A DNA stretch of 64,000 nt from Prosapia bicincta (lineage: Eukaryota; Arthropoda; Insecta; Hemiptera; Cercopidae), in the NCBI GenBank assembly GCA_036971475.1, contig JBAIZL010000001.1, forward strand, positions 100,951,850 to 101,015,849, given 5' to 3'. Below, in pieces: positions 50,402 through 63,569 of the stretch. Within the stretch, counting starts at the first letter, position 1; each line of letters opens with the position of its first letter. Both the position numbers and the translations under genes were made by a program. The notes below the pieces were generated by a model that ran no database searches, was not told where the DNA came from, and worked only from the letters and a program-made list of their open reading frames with translations.

Positions 50402-51595
50402 ACGTAATTAAAGAGTATATACATTGAGTATATATATACAAGAGTATATATTACCTTGAGGTAAGCATTTAATATAAGCAACCCCCGCAAAACTTTATTC
50501 TACAGGAAACATGCAGTAGAGTAATATTAAATTTAAATTCCACAATAATAGATTAAGAAAAAAGGTGTATGAATATAGCTCATCATAGATATGGATATAG
50601 TTTATGATATTGGTTTTATGGTTTTGAATTAAAACAAAAAACACATGTGTTGAATTATTGAACACCTCCGGTTTTGAAGAGCTTATGATGAAACACAGCC
50701 GGTTTACATAATCGGTTTTAGCAACTTCGTAGAATCCCAAAATACCATAAGAATGTGACTTTTGTCTTAATTTAGATTTTTCTCAAAATTTAGGAACAGA
50801 TCTGAGTATTTGTAACCTAGTGTAAGATAGGTTTTACTGTCTTTCATGCAGATAAATACGATGTTTGTAGAAATAGTTTCTAGGAAAAATTTGCTAACAT
50901 TTTGTGAAACAAGTCTTTTAACGGTCGCTTGTTTGAAACTTTCAACATCAGAGAAAAAGTTGTTGACAAAGTAAACTATTCAAGTTAATTATATTTGCCT
51001 TAATATTAAAACAGTTCTTAATGTCCGTAATATAACTTAAGTCAGGTTTTACTGTTTTCCAAGCAATTAAAGACGATTTTTGTAGAAATTGTCTCTAGAA
51101 AAAAGTTGATAACTTCTTGTAACCAGTCGTTAAATAGTTCAAACTTTCAACTTCAGGGAAAAAGTCTTTATCAAAGTAAACAACCGTCTTTAGTAAGATT
51201 TATTTTAGTTTTCAATCAGATTTGATTTTCTTTAAAATTTTATACTTTCACCTTATTTAAGGTTTTATCAGTCAGCTTATGTTAGTTAAAATGAGTCATT
51301 TGGACGAATTTGGTGGATATGTCTTGTCTATTAATTTTTTTCATTTTTTACATTTATTTTTGTTATTACTTTTGTAAGAAACGTGTAATTTCTCTTTCCT
51401 TATCAACAATCGTCCACAAACTATGTTAATTCACAAAGTTTCTCCAACATACATACACACTATTTCTTGTGTCACTTTGGCTCATTACAAAACTTATCAA
51501 AACACTCGGTAGGACCGTACTATTACAAGTTGACCCATAAACAATGGAATGGTTTATTTAATTTTAGTATAATGTTTATGTGTTGTAATAAATAT
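50402..51595. other. Mirror of 11,000-11,979, no supported gene
   Basis: Includes the degenerate duplication 50,810-51,180. Around 50,415-50,455 there is a short local repeat of GAGTATATA not present in the left arm. The 81-codon minus frame at 50,495-50,740 has no recognisable domain. Confidence 0.4.
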
Positions 51596-51599
51596 ATTC

Positions 51600-51960
51600 T
51601 TAAGTCTAAAAATATAGACTATACTGAATAATATCGATTCTTTACTTAAGCTCTGAAAAGCTGGAGAATTTATAACGGAATAGATATCCAAATTGAGAAT
51701 GATTCAAGTCTATACCCTCCAGTTTGCTGGTGATCTGTTAGTATGGTCCTACCAATATATTAAACGAAACAAAATCTCTATCTATAAAAGAAGAAACAAA
51801 AGACTTAATAGAAGACACTAATTATACGAAATAAGGACGTGATAAGAACGAACATTATAAAATTTTATTGTACCACGTGAGTAGTACATTTTAATAAAAG
51901 AGGAACAGAAATATAAAGATAACAAATGTTAATTCAAGTAATTATAGCTTTTAATGAAAT
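51600..51960 (+). pseudogene. LINE reverse transcriptase fragment, right copy
   Basis: IQVYTLQFAGDLLVWSYQYI is open from 51,702, with the box at 51,723-51,734, ending at TAA about 51,819. The upstream GIDIQIENDS is one frame off. The Lys-rich frame downstream (52,015-52,197) may be its decayed tail. Confidence 0.6.
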
Positions 51961-52014
51961 ACTTGATAGAGCCCAGAAGTAGGCAAGAGAAGAAAATAAA
52001 GAAAGTACGAATAG

Positions 52015-53085
52015 TTGATACAAACTCGTTTTTTTTATGAAACGAATACTAACAGGCTGGAAGAACTCGAAAAGCAAAATGGAAGTAAGAAATTTAAAAA
52101 ATCGAATGGTAGCACAAAAGAACAAATGCAAATAAAAAAAAAACAACAATTGATTGGACGGAGAGAGAGGAAACAAAATCCTACGTCAAAAGGATGAAAG
52201 AATACGGTCTGGCAAAGTTATGAAACTGATATTATTTTAATAAAAAATAGAAACATTGATTAATGGTATAAGAAGAACAAATAGTGGTATTTGATAGAAT
52301 AAAAAGACCAAAAAAAGAAACCTGTACGACAAGAACTATAATTATAGCCTAATGTGGCAAAATAATTGAACATTGTCGGCCGTTTAGCGAATTATTATTA
52401 AAAATCATATCTTTTGTTGGTCAAATTTGATGTAAACATCTTCCCCCAAAGCCCGAATTATATACGTTCTTCTGACTTATTTTCCAATAACGTCTTAGAG
52501 CATATTTTAAGGTTTTTATATGAAAACTTAATGTGTATTGTTGACATTTTCGCCATATGTGCATATTGTTAGGGCAATTTTCTAGGTTTAAATTTGTCAA
52601 TGTTAGGACAAAGGTCACCGCTAATATGCTATTTTTTTTTTTTAATCCTACTTGTTTCGCTCTCACGCCAATATTTGTCCACAGCTCATCTTCTCTTACG
52701 CAATAATGTCACAATGTGAAACAAAAATGAATATGGAATCGAATATAATATTTGGAAACCTAAAATTCCTGAGACAATGAACGGGTGGGTAGAGTTATAA
52801 GAACAGAGAGGAGCCAGGGAAGAGGAGTAGCTCTATAGCATATTGGAGGGGCAAGTTATAGTATATAAGAAGCAAACGTATTTGCTAAGGATTTATTACA
52901 ATAATAGTTCTAGAAAATGGAGATTAACTGAAAAGCGTCAGTTGTAAATAACTGTTATTTAAGAATGTCAGGAAAATATGCTATGCTACACTAGACATTA
53001 TTTTCTTTAGCCACCAGTATGTCATCCAATAACTATATCGCGAGTGTTGTTATGATTAGGGTTGGGGCGTGCTGCAGCCTAGTAG
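52015..53085. other. Mirror of 9,460-10,590, no supported gene
   Basis: Carries the Lys-rich frame (52,015-52,197 plus), the 81-codon minus frame 52,421-52,666, and the conserved CTGCAGC...GGGGCGTGC region near 53,065. Nothing else recognised. Confidence 0.4.
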
Positions 53086-53089
53086 AAGG

Positions 53090-53620
53090 TTAACGTCCCT
53101 CCATTGCTTTATGTGGGACAAATTTATGGCTTAAGTATCAAGTGAAAATGACTCTTCGTATTTAACAAAATACACCCAAACATGTTGGTTTGAAGTCTAT
53201 TAAACTAAAACCAACCCTTAAAAACTTTAAATAAAAATACAAATTTACATTAGTTACAAGTCTAAACATTAGAATCAAGTCTAAACGAACTAAACGTTTG
53301 TTTGAATATCAACCTTTAACTGCCCAGTCCTAACAGACTCATTATTTTAACAAAAATATACGGAACGCTATTAAAATATTTAAACTACTTTTCCTTTGTT
53401 ATTTGTAACCCTTTCAAACAAAGGTATTTCTTTGTTTCTACAATTTTTAATATATAGACCTCTATATAGCCCACATATCTAATTAATTTTGTCTTAATTC
53501 TTAATACCTTCTACGTACATGAACGTATGGAAAACACAACTCTTTAAATCCCCAATAGAGAGTAGGATTACGTGAGGTACTACCCCCCTCATACACGTAA
53601 AGCAATGGAGGGACGTTAAT
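53090..53620. mobile_element. Internally deleted inverted-repeat element
   Basis: The inverted pair TTAACGTCCCTCCATTGC (53,090) and GCAATGGAGGGACGTTAA (about 53,602) bounds only about 530 bases. Compared with 7,791-9,455 about 1.1 kb is gone, including the whole CA tract. Confidence 0.55.
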
Positions 53621-53928
53621 GTTCTAAGCATTAGGGGGTGGTAATACCCTAATTTCACCTGTTTTTGAGTCCTTCCGTTACCATTCTTTAATAGATAGAT
53701 AATATAGTATGTTTCCGGTAAAGAACAGGTATTCTTCAGGGACATGAATAATAACTCTACCCTATGTCCTGGATCAGGTGGTTTTACATTCTTACATTTA
53801 TCATAACTATTTATTAACTTCCATCCATCCGATATTTTATGTGTGTTTTTCATTTCAAAATCACAAAAGACTAGAAACGCTTCCGATACATCCAACAGAT
53901 TTTGCATCTGTAAATATCTATAGAACAT
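53494..53928 (-). other. 144-codon open frame of uncertain status
   Basis: The frame starts MFYRYLQMQNLLDVSEAF and contains KPPDPGHRVELLFMSLK near residues 49-65. No signal peptide, membrane segment or known domain is evident. The copy at 7,400-7,920 is interrupted, and the last third of the frame lies in the end of the inverted-repeat element. I regard it as non-coding or a decayed exon of something unrecognised. Confidence 0.25.
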
Positions 53929-54174
53929 ATAGTGTTAGATATTTGTAGGTGTATTTACAGCCACTTTCACTGGTTAAAACTACTCATTACTCTCAGACCT
54001 ATTCGATTTTTAAATTGTTATTTCTCAACCAAACAACGTTTGTTTTAGGTCGCAAAACTGTCTACGTAATTTTAAAGTCGGTTGGTTACTTGGTTTACAC
54101 CCTTAAAAATTTGTTGTGCTTCACATATAGTTTAATACGTTAGTAAAAAAGGTCACGAGTATAGCTTCAGAGAT

Positions 54175-54405
54175 AAAGGTTACAAAGTTATGTTATTGAG
54201 TTAGAACTGAAGGCGTTGAAGCAAAGACATCCTTCCAGCGAGGACTGCCAACACATAATTCACGCAGGGCGGGGCTCGACACATACATCCTGAGAGTATA
54301 TTTATTTGGTTAAGTATTCCGGAAACTATAAAGACGTCGGTTTTTCTGAAAGATTTTGCCGTTTATTGCGCCTTGTCTTACACGAGACAATAATACTACG
54401 TCTAG
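54175..54405 (-). repeat. Module E, free-standing copy, right arm
   Basis: Mirror of 6,905-7,143 and member of the same subfamily. Confidence 0.6.
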
Positions 54406-54409
54406 ACTG

Positions 54410-55477
54410 GAGAAAATCCTTACTCCATACTGCCGAAATGTGAATAGTGAATCAGATATAAAGCAAATATTCAATATTGCTGGTCAAAATTATATTTTAG
54501 AATGAAATATTCACTCAATTAAAATAATAATAAGAAGAAGAATTTAAAACTAAAGAAACATTTGTTTAATATGTTCTATTTTAAAGATAGACAAACATTT
54601 ATGACAAGAAAACTGGAATATATTAACATTTGACTAATTTCCATATGTTGTAAAATTGTATGAGTTTAAAGCTATATATGTATATACATACTTAGACTAG
54701 ATCATTTACAAACAAAATGAAATAACATATACTTCATATCCAAGACAACATTAAAAATAATGGTTTTTCATTAATTTAATATTTTCCTTGTCTTATTAAA
54801 ACTAGTACTAATAATATCATTTAATATCATCATTATTAAGACCTTCTTCACCAAACAACAATGTTGTTTTTTAAGTTTGGTTTTAACTGTTGACTCTTGA
54901 GAATGCCAATAATGTTGAGTTGTAAATAATGCTAGGAATACTGAAACAATTCATACAGTTTATTTATAAAGAAACTCCCATCGGCTTTGGAATTAAATTT
55001 TCATATGGTTTCTAAAAATGAAGCTCTGACTATATATTTGTTGTTTTATGTATTGTCGAAATTATAGTTCGATTGTATTTTATTATTGAAAACTTGCAAG
55101 TATAGCCTAGCTATTTTTATGAAATTATTACTTAAATAATTGGGTGGCAAACTTGTATTTAATTTTAATATATTTAAAGTGATCACTATGTAATTGATCA
55201 TTCAGTAGTTGACATATCTTTTTAAATACCTTATTTTACAACGTGTTTATGTATTAAATATCTTACTCTTCAGTAGTATTAAGGGAATTGACGATTTTGT
55301 TTGTTATATTTGGTTGTTATTGTAATTATAATTTCAGTTGCATTAATTTGTAATCATATGTTAATTTATAGTTAATTCGTTGTTGGTTGTCTATGTTTTA
55401 GGTTTTTAGTTTTGATATGTACCACTGTTTTTAAATGACCGAAACGTTGACAAACTACAATATAGCCGTTTGGCATA

Positions 55478-55550
<73 letters not shown>

Positions 55551-56320
55551 ATTTTATACATATAAAATATATTTTATATTTTATACATATATATATATTT
55601 GTATTCATTACTTTAGAAAATTTGGCTAACATGACGATAAAATTTAATATTATCCTATATTAAAAAAATTAGGATTATATTGAAAAGTGTAAACCGGGTT
55701 AATTGCCGAAATGTAACAAACAAATAAATTCAGTAATAAAATGTATACTAATTGCCAAGTTAAAATGCTAAATACAGGATCTCTGTAACAAAGAGTTCCC
55801 AGAGATTGAAATACAAACGTCAGAATGTGTTTGTGACAATTTCTTTCGAAAATATTAAACATTTGTTCGACTATCTAAGAATATTGGTTTTTTTTTGTTG
55901 TACAATAATTGATTTATTAAATCTGTAACATTCAAATACTGGATTTCGAGAGATCTAAAACTAAAAACTCTCGGAATTCGACCTTCCTATAAATGTGATA
56001 TTACTGTAACTAAAAAGGTTTTAATTTAATGCGACCCTTTTCGCCCATTACGAAGCATGATTTCGCTGAATCTCCTAAACACATGGTGAAAATAAGCAGC
56101 CAAAACAAGGTGAATTTCTATTTACAGATTTCTTTTTATTTTCTGTGCTCTTACCTGGCGGTCGAAAAACTACTTTCTATGCTACGAATGAAAGCAATCT
56201 CACTTTCCGGCAGGGGTCCAAATTATTTTCGTAGTTTAAATGAGACTTAAAGGGAACTGGTAAAGGAAACTGAAGCCCCAGTATTAGACACTTGGTGAGG
56301 GACTAAAGAAATCTCAGTTT
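54410..56320. other. Mirror of block D, no supported gene
   Basis: At 55,430-55,480 the plus strand reads AAATGACCGAAACGTTGAC followed closely by a TA tract (55,480-55,550), like a Penelope-type 3' end next to a microsatellite. The frames at 55,372-55,632 and 55,650-55,862 are repeat- or copy-derived. The 73-codon frame 56,029-56,250 has no recognised domain. Confidence 0.4.
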
Positions 56321-57640
56321 ATATCTTATGTGGGGTGCACCTTCTAGAAGGTAAGGAAATCAGAGGATAAACCCATAAATATGTGTTGTAGGCCTACTAA
56401 AACTATTTTAAAAGTTGAGGAGTTTAAATCTTATGTGGGGTGTACCTTCTACAAGATAAGGAAATCAAAGGGTTACCCATTAATATGTGTTGTGGGTCTA
56501 CTAAAATTATTTTAAAAGTTGAGGAGTTAATATACCTTCTAGAAGGTAAGGAAATCAAAGTCTCATTCCATAAATATGTGTTGCAGGCCTACTTAAATTA
56601 TTTTAAAAGATGAGGAGTTTATATCTTATGTGGGGTGTACCTTCTAGAAGGTAAGGAAATCAAAGGCTCATCCCATAAATATGTGTTGTAGGCCTACTAA
56701 AATTATTTTAAAAGTTGAGCAGTTTAAATCTTATGTGGGGTGTACCTAAGGAAATCAAAGGGTTACCCCATAAATATGTGTTGTATGTCTACTAAAATTA
56801 TTTTAAAAGTTGAGTAGTTTATATCTTATGTGGGGTGTATCTTCTAGAAGGTAAGGAAATCAAAGGCTCATCCCAAAAGTATGTGTTGTAGGCCTACTAA
56901 AATTATTTTAAAAGTTGAGTAGTTTATATCTTATGTGGGGTGTACCTTCTAGAAGGTAAGGAAATCAAAGGCTCATCCCAAAAGTATGTGTTGTAGGCCT
57001 ACTAAAATTATTTTAAAAGTTGAGGAGTTTATATCTTATGTGGGTGTACCCTCTAGAAGGTAAGGAAATCAAAGGCTCATCCCAAAAGTATGTGTTGTAG
57101 GCCTACTAAAATTATTTTAAAAGTTGAGGAGTTTATATCTTATGTGGGTGTACCTTCTAGAAGGTAAGGAAATCAAAGGCTCATCCCATAAATATGTGTT
57201 GTAGGCCTACTAAAAATATTTTAAAAGTTGAGGAGTTTATATCTTGTGTGGGGTATACCTTCTAGAAGGTAAGGAAATCAAAGGCTCATTCCATAAATAT
57301 GTGTTGTAGGCCTACTAAAATTATTTTAAAAGTTGAGGAGTTTATATCTTATGTGGGGTGTACCTTCTAGAAGGTAAGGAAATCAAAGGCTCATCCCATA
57401 AATATGTGTTGTAGGCCTACTAAAATTATTTTAAAAGTTGAGGAGTTTATATCTTATGTGGGGTGTACCTTCTAGAAGGTAAGGAAATCAAAGGCTCATC
57501 CCATAAATATGTGTTGCAGGCCTACTAAAATTATTTTAAAAGTTGAGGAGTTTATATCTTATGTGGGGTGTACCTTCTAGAAGGCAAGAAAATCAAAGAC
57601 TCATCCCATAAATATGTGTTGTAGGCCTACTAAAAGTATT
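56320..57640 (+). repeat. Minisatellite of about 105 bases, 13 copies
   Basis: The landmark TGTTG(T/C)AGGCCTAC recurs near 56,390, 56,492, 56,585, 56,690, 56,783, 56,890, 56,994, 57,098, 57,203, 57,306, 57,411, 57,515 and 57,619, a step of about 102-105. Each monomer has the palindromes CCTTCTAGAAGG and TAGGCCTA. Inner monomers are nearly identical while the first few are more diverged or shortened (one lacks TTCTAGAAGG near 56,745), as expected for expansion from the distal end. The left arm has one monomer at 4,860-4,990. Confidence 0.93.
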
Positions 57641-57769
57641 TATAAAAGTTGTAAACGACCCTGGAATTTCAAGTGTTTTCAAACGTTTGACTTAAAAACA
57701 ATAATAATTAATTAAATAATTTTTTTTAATATAGGCCTACCACCTTTTTAAAACAAACTACAAAGTATA

Positions 57770-57990
57770 AAACAAATTTTCTTTCCCCTTCTACAATTTT
57801 GAGCGGGAATTGTTAGTGGCTATGGATATATTACAAATATATTGGGGAGGGGGACGTTTATGATAGGATTGTCTACTTTTATTATAAACTGCTGTGTCCC
57901 AGGTTTTTCTCTCCACATAATACAAATATATCCATAGTCAATAAGAATTGCCCCCCAAAATTGTAGAAGTGCCACGAAAAATAATATTAT
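57770..57990. mobile_element. Fold-back MITE-like element, right copy
   Basis: Mirror of 4,515-4,775 with the same inverted halves (CTTCTACAATTTTGAG at 57,788 and its complement near 57,955). Confidence 0.55.
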
Positions 57991-57999
57991 ACTTTTTAG

Positions 58000-59935
58000 T
58001 CCGTTAGTCTGATAAAAACGTAGTATATTAAAAAAATATTTAATTTATGATTTTTTACTCTTATGTCTGGGTGAAAATTTTCATACAATTTTCTATATTC
58101 GTATATTGATAAGACTCTGATAGGTACATAGTACACAAGTAAATATAATTTGTTCAAACAAATAATGTTTAAACAAACTTAAAGCGAGTGAATGCAGCAT
58201 TGTCATCCAGTCCTGAACTGTAAAACAAAATTTCAAGTCTGTAGCTCGCCAATCAAAATTAATTTGTTTAAACAATCTTGCGGACAAGCAAACAGAAGGA
58301 ATATCAAGATATTATTTATTTCTGACATAAATTTGAAAAAAACTCCAAGTCCTTAGGACATCACCTAAATTTGATTTCTTTAAACAACTATTGTTTAAAC
58401 AAAAGTAGAGACAAGAAACCGAGTGAATAGTGCATTGTCATCTAATTCTGACCTATGTTTAAAATTTCAGGATTCTAGCTCATCAGATGTTAGTTTAAAC
58501 TCGACTGCAGAATTCCACCCGGACAGACAATCATATATGACGGAAACACAACTAATAAAAACCTGGTAAACAAATAAATGTTTCGTTAATATTTAATTTT
58601 TGGAAAGAAATAAAATAACATTTAATCTTACAATCTTTCTCCTTAATAGTTAATGCAAAGTAATCCAGAGAAGTCTCGCGAGGACGAAAATATATTAAAA
58701 TGTTTGTTCTGAAATTTCAATATGAAACCGTTTTAAAAGTAAGTTTTTGTTTCTTTAGGGGCGGGGAAACGAAAAGGAATTTCTGTAATTGTAAGTATAG
58801 TAGAATATTCGTCACAAATAATCACGCTCTTCAATTCTCCAACCAGACAAGTAAAATAAGTTAGATAAAAGTTGCTCTGTTTGTACAATTTTCTGGCAGT
58901 ATGGTCGGAAAAGTTAGATGTTTTTGTGATATTTATTTAAAAATAACGAGTTGAGAAGCAACGGGGGAAGGATTGTTATCTCACCCAACTTTTAGTTTGT
59001 TTAGCTTCTATACACAGACTTTATTTGGAATTTGTTTTCCAGATCGTTATGTTCTTTATAACAATTTAGGGGTAGTTCATCCCCTAGAAGCAGAACGTCG
59101 TCTAGTTAGATCAACAGCGGGTGAGCTTGGAGCTTTTAGTACTATTCAATATTGATACATTTAATTCAGAGTAGTTAGGAGTAAAATATGTGTACTTATA
59201 AATGTAAGTTTAAAATTAAATAATTTCTTTTGTTATAAACTACATAATTATTTTAATTTTTCAATTATCAAGTTGTTAATTCTTTAACGGTGTATCTGTT
59301 TATCACAGACTAAATAATAAAACCGTCTACTGTACTACTTTGGTAAGTATCCACTCAGAATAAACGTTCCTTTCAAAGATTGCTCAAAATTTTAAATTGT
59401 GTAAAAATCGTTCCATTTTAATTTAAAACAATTACGTAACAATTATAAGATACTCCAGTGACAACAAATTGCTAAGTAGTGAATCGTCCTACATCTAATG
59501 ACAGCCCTTGATTTAGTACGTAAAAAGGGACAAAATTAAGGATTAGATATGAAGCATTTTACAAATGGTGATCATAAATAAATCTCGTTTAGAAATTTTA
59601 ATACTGTTTTTTCTCTATTTATAAAAAATAAATTATCATTTTTTAAAAAGCTTTTGAACAATAAAAAAGGATAGAGTTTAAAAAATCTCAATTACACTTA
59701 TATAACTTGAATAATCCTTGAAGTTATAGCTAATTGGAGAGATGTATCTCGTCACGATGTGCTACTTTAAGCAAACATGAAAATATATAAACTGTATTAT
59801 AAAATATAATATTTTAACTAAAAGGCAGAAGATTTAAACTGAAAGACGATGATATTGAGAAATGAAACGCTTAAAATGCGCTTCGTTGTGGCTGTTATGA
59901 AATAATACTATTAAACAAATGACAGAATAAATTAC
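58000..59935. other. Mirror of 2,590-4,510, no supported gene
   Basis: Contains the degenerate 240-base pair (58,090-58,540) and the counterpart of the 151-codon frame, here broken by stops and frameshifts (only 58,973-59,155 stays open). Ends at the junction to block C at about 59,935. Confidence 0.5.
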
Positions 59936-59944
59936 GGTAAACTC

Positions 59945-60715
59945 GTAATACTACTGCAGTTAAGCCAGTGAGACTCTAGGGTTGCGGGTTATTTGCGAGC
60001 ATTAATTTATTATTTTTATTTATAATAGTATTCATTAATTTTTAGTATTCATTAATTTTTAAATCAACTTACAAGTAGTGTCGTTATTGCCAATAAAGGG
60101 TTGTTAGTGTAACGTTAGGGATATAAAAGCCCGTGGAATAGTATATAGGACGATCATTCTACCAATCAGATGTAGGGCCTCGTATCTGAAGTAGGGCCTG
60201 CACCTTTATGTTTAGAGGGATAATAAGCTACACTCTCATCAGGCCTACACTACATAAACGATAGAATACATCCCTAACGATAACGTAGCTGGTATTGAAT
60301 CGTTGCCTGTTTAAAAGTTATTTTGATTTAACTTTGGTATTTCTAACTTGTTATTATGATTTAATTTTGGTATTTTATAACGACAAATGTTTTATTCCTG
60401 ACTTGTAAGAGATTGTAACTGTAGTAGGGGTTAGGGTTTTTTATGTTTTTGTTACAATTAAATTTTGTAATGGGTTGTAATTATGTTAATAATAATAAAA
60501 ATGTATTGACATAGTGTTTTGTAGTGTTTATAATTATAATAAATTTTTTTGTAGCTATTTGTGAACTATTGTTATTAATACTGGTATTGTAATCGTGTAC
60601 TTATGTATTGTAGGTCTGATGACGGTAACGTCGCCGTTATTGTAACGTTGCCTGTATAAATAAATACAGCGTGATTAGAAAAGAACTCCGGTTTTGATAT
60701 ATCAAATTAAGAGAT
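59945..60715. other. Block C end in the outer copy, no gene
   Basis: Matches 35,500-36,660 with deletions. Two direct copies of the AACGT(A/C)GC...CGTTGCCTGT motif lie at 60,278-60,312 and 60,617-60,655. Confidence 0.4.
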
Positions 60716-60759
60716 TTATTTCAATGAACAACTAAAACGAAATACATCAACATTTTCAT

Positions 60760-61690
60760 CTAACCATCCGATTTCATGTAGGACTAGTTTCCACTTCCAT
60801 TTCTCTGATAACCGGTCGAATTTCTTCCTGCAAGTCATTGATGTTTGGTGGTTTATTGGTATACAACAATGACTTCAGACGACTCCAAAGATGAAAAACA
60901 AACGACCTTGGTGTCCGTTAATGGCCGGAATTATTAGAATTGACACGACCGTTCACGAAGCAAAAACATTGTTCGCGGACAGTGTGGGAATTGGCGCCAC
61001 CCTGCTAAAACCACAACTCGTCAAATATCTATTCCATCCAAATGAGGCCACAGAACCGCCCTAAGCTTCGAACGGTATCGGTCTCCATTTACTATCATGG
61101 CTCGTCCTTCCTTATCTTAGAAATAAGGCCCGATGACGCCGCCCGTAAAAAAGCCGTTCTAAACTGTCACTCGCTGTGCATGCATTTCCCTTCCTTAAAG
61201 CATGCAGGGGTTTTCTGAACCCTAGATACAGCAGCTCTGATTATTACCAATCCATTTAAATGGAAGTGTACTTTATCGCTGAAGATGATTTTGTTTGGGA
61301 AGCTGTCATCCTCCTTCCTTGATCTCAATGCTCAGTCAATGTTGCGTCAACTTAATTTTATAGGGGTGATAATGCAGATGGTATCGAATAATTCACCAAA
61401 AAAAAACATATAAAATCCAATTGTTGAGAATGGTGACGTGTTGATTTCGCTGGGCTAACAGCCACACTATCACGAACCAACGTAATATTCTGTTCAGTTC
61501 GACGTTGTCTAGGATTTTTTTGGTTGACTGTTGAAGCCGTCTCAAAGAAGTTTTTCATGAGTCTGCGAACTATTGATTCATTCGGTGCTTTATTACCTCC
61601 AAGAGTACCGCGAAGTCGCAGGACAGTAGCCGCTTAACTCTCGCCACTCTGATAAAACTTTTCAACGATTAACACTCGTTCCGCACAGCT
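60760..61690 (-). pseudogene. Mariner-like transposase pseudogene, copy 3
   Basis: The only copy besides 24,791-25,806 with both halves. N-terminal pieces are RLRGTLGGNKAPNESIVRRL and KNFFETASTVNQKN, RTEQNITLVRDSV and STRHHSQQLDF (frame 61,358-61,558). The catalytic half (about 60,780-61,330) keeps DKVHFHLNG. About 60 bases between the halves differ from copy 1. Multiple frameshifts, inactive. Confidence 0.75.
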
Positions 61691-63565
61691 AATCTGTTGC
61701 GTGGTTGGACTCCGAATACAAGTACGAAAACAATACCAGCTATGTCAACAATCAGAATGTTCCTGAAAATAGAAAAGAGGTCAAATATTGTTGCCAACCG
61801 ATAAACGAAAATTTACCAGTCTTTTAAAAATTGTACCTGACCCGCAAAACAAGCCCATATATTTAAATAATAAGCTATTTTTTGTAATTAATTTTATAGG
61901 AATTGGTTTAATATTCGTTACTAACTGAGACGAAGAGGTGGAATGTAGGAAACTGTACAAGTGTCTGCGTAGTGTCTACCGCTCAAATTTGTCTCTAAAG
62001 TGTAGTGATACCACATCCTAACAGTAATAATCAAATTTTGACTAGTATCGCTTTCTACTATAGGTTTTATTGAAGAATTAGAATTGTTTTTAGTGGTTGT
62101 AGGCTATTGGTCTTATTGTTTACTTATTGACGCCATTACCACTTTCATCCACCTAAAATGGAATATCCCAGAAACAAAGGTTATAGCATTAAGTTATGCA
62201 GTGTTCTACCCTATTATTTTTGATGTTGGTAATAGAATGGAAACAGCAATATTCGAAATTTATAAAGGGCACCATTAAACGACCTTTTTGGCAGGAACTG
62301 GATGATAAAAGTAGGGTGGGTCTTACTGAAATGGGAGGGTCTTCCTTTGTATCCGGCTACACATAGCCGTGGGTGTTATCAAGCTCTGCCGTCATCTGTT
62401 ATGTATGGTTTATATTTTTGAAACATATTAATAGACGACTCGTTCAATTTAGAGACATAAGGAGCATGCATTACATATAATGCTACTTGAGTGTTGTAAC
62501 GTAGCTAACTCAGTATTCCGAAAGCCTCCCGAACAGCTTTCCTAAGTGACTCTTTATATGTCCTACGTTTCTTTCTGCAACAGCGCAGTATGATAAAATA
62601 TCTTTTATAAAATTTTAAAATAAAAAAAATTTAAATATTTGAAGTTATAAATGTTTGTTAAACTGCAATTTCTAAGGTTATAAATATCTCTATAATTAAT
62701 ATTACCATACAGGGAGAATGAGGGGTTAAGTGAACAACTTCACGCCACTAGCTAAGGTCAAGCCTAGATGTAAAGCTTCATTCAAAATGTACCTTTAAAT
62801 AAACAAACTCCATTTTTTATATTTTTTTTCATTACATTAATTAGTTTTAAAATTTAAATTATTCCCCCTTATTATTATTAAATTCGACACAACACCAAAA
62901 TCATTATTGTATCAACTTAAACGCATTTTAGTTGCACGTAATTCCATTTGACTATTATTATCCTACTTCATTTATTCTAACGGGTTGACATCTCTTTATA
63001 ATCCCCATATATTGTAGGTCTTCTTCAGATACAGGATCCTACAAACGAGATGTAATGATCCTACCATGTCCTGCAATAAATTGATTTATGCCCTTACTTT
63101 ATTCCTGCCTGCATCCTTTCCCATCCTTCTTGGGCCATAATAAGAAAACTCTCTAATCGCCCTAAAGCTACACTAGTAATTGAGTAAATAAATTCCGCTT
63201 ATATGCATGCGCCTCGTGCAACATAACCCGACCTTATTATGCCAGATCAATAGATTTTGCCTATCTCTCGATCTTAACTATGTATTTTACAATGTGTTCG
63301 ACATAGGGATACTGTATAGTCGAACAAAATTTAAATTGTGTTTTACGCCTTGTCACGTAAAAACACAAAAGCAAAATTGATTATTTTTCTCTCAATTATA
63401 TATTTTTATTACTGTATTCATTTTTTCTTAGAACTGCCATATATAGAAACAATATTATTTGATGAAGGAAAAGGATCTAAAAACTAAAAAGAAAATTGTA
63501 AATATAGAATAAGGATTTACATGTATGATATTTCTCTTTTATATGTGTGACGAACCACTTCGTGA
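61691..63565. other. Block C segment, outer copy, no supported gene
   Basis: Matches 22,450-24,790 inverted but lacks 22,985-23,525. The 64-codon frame 62,084-62,278 is not conserved in the left copy and has no known domain. Confidence 0.4.
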
Positions 63566-63569
63566 TTTA

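Larger units (their letters stand above)
34870..59930 (-). repeat. Macrorepeat unit, inverted copy (right palindrome arm)
   Basis: Reverse-complement copy of about 2,590-27,590. Anchor pairs include 3,420/59,103, 5,425/55,862, 7,143/54,175, 10,593/51,955, 12,927/49,429, 15,372/46,955, 18,712/43,613, 20,077/42,122 and 27,500/34,945. Most pairs sum to about 62,300-62,500. The sums fall toward 60,000-61,300 where one arm has gained a tandem array, or lost the TIR element interior. A run of about 160 bases at 13,914-14,075 is identical to the reverse complement of 48,280-48,441, whereas other stretches differ noticeably. Confidence 0.85.

Noticed and set aside
53494..53928. 144-codon open frame as a gene
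   Set aside because: The left copy is broken by an insertion and frameshifts. The end of the frame is part of a repeat terminus. No domain recognised.
56320..57640. Array of regulatory or tRNA-like elements
   Set aside because: Each monomer lacks A/B boxes and a cloverleaf. The array is absent from the left arm except for one monomer, as in a plain minisatellite.
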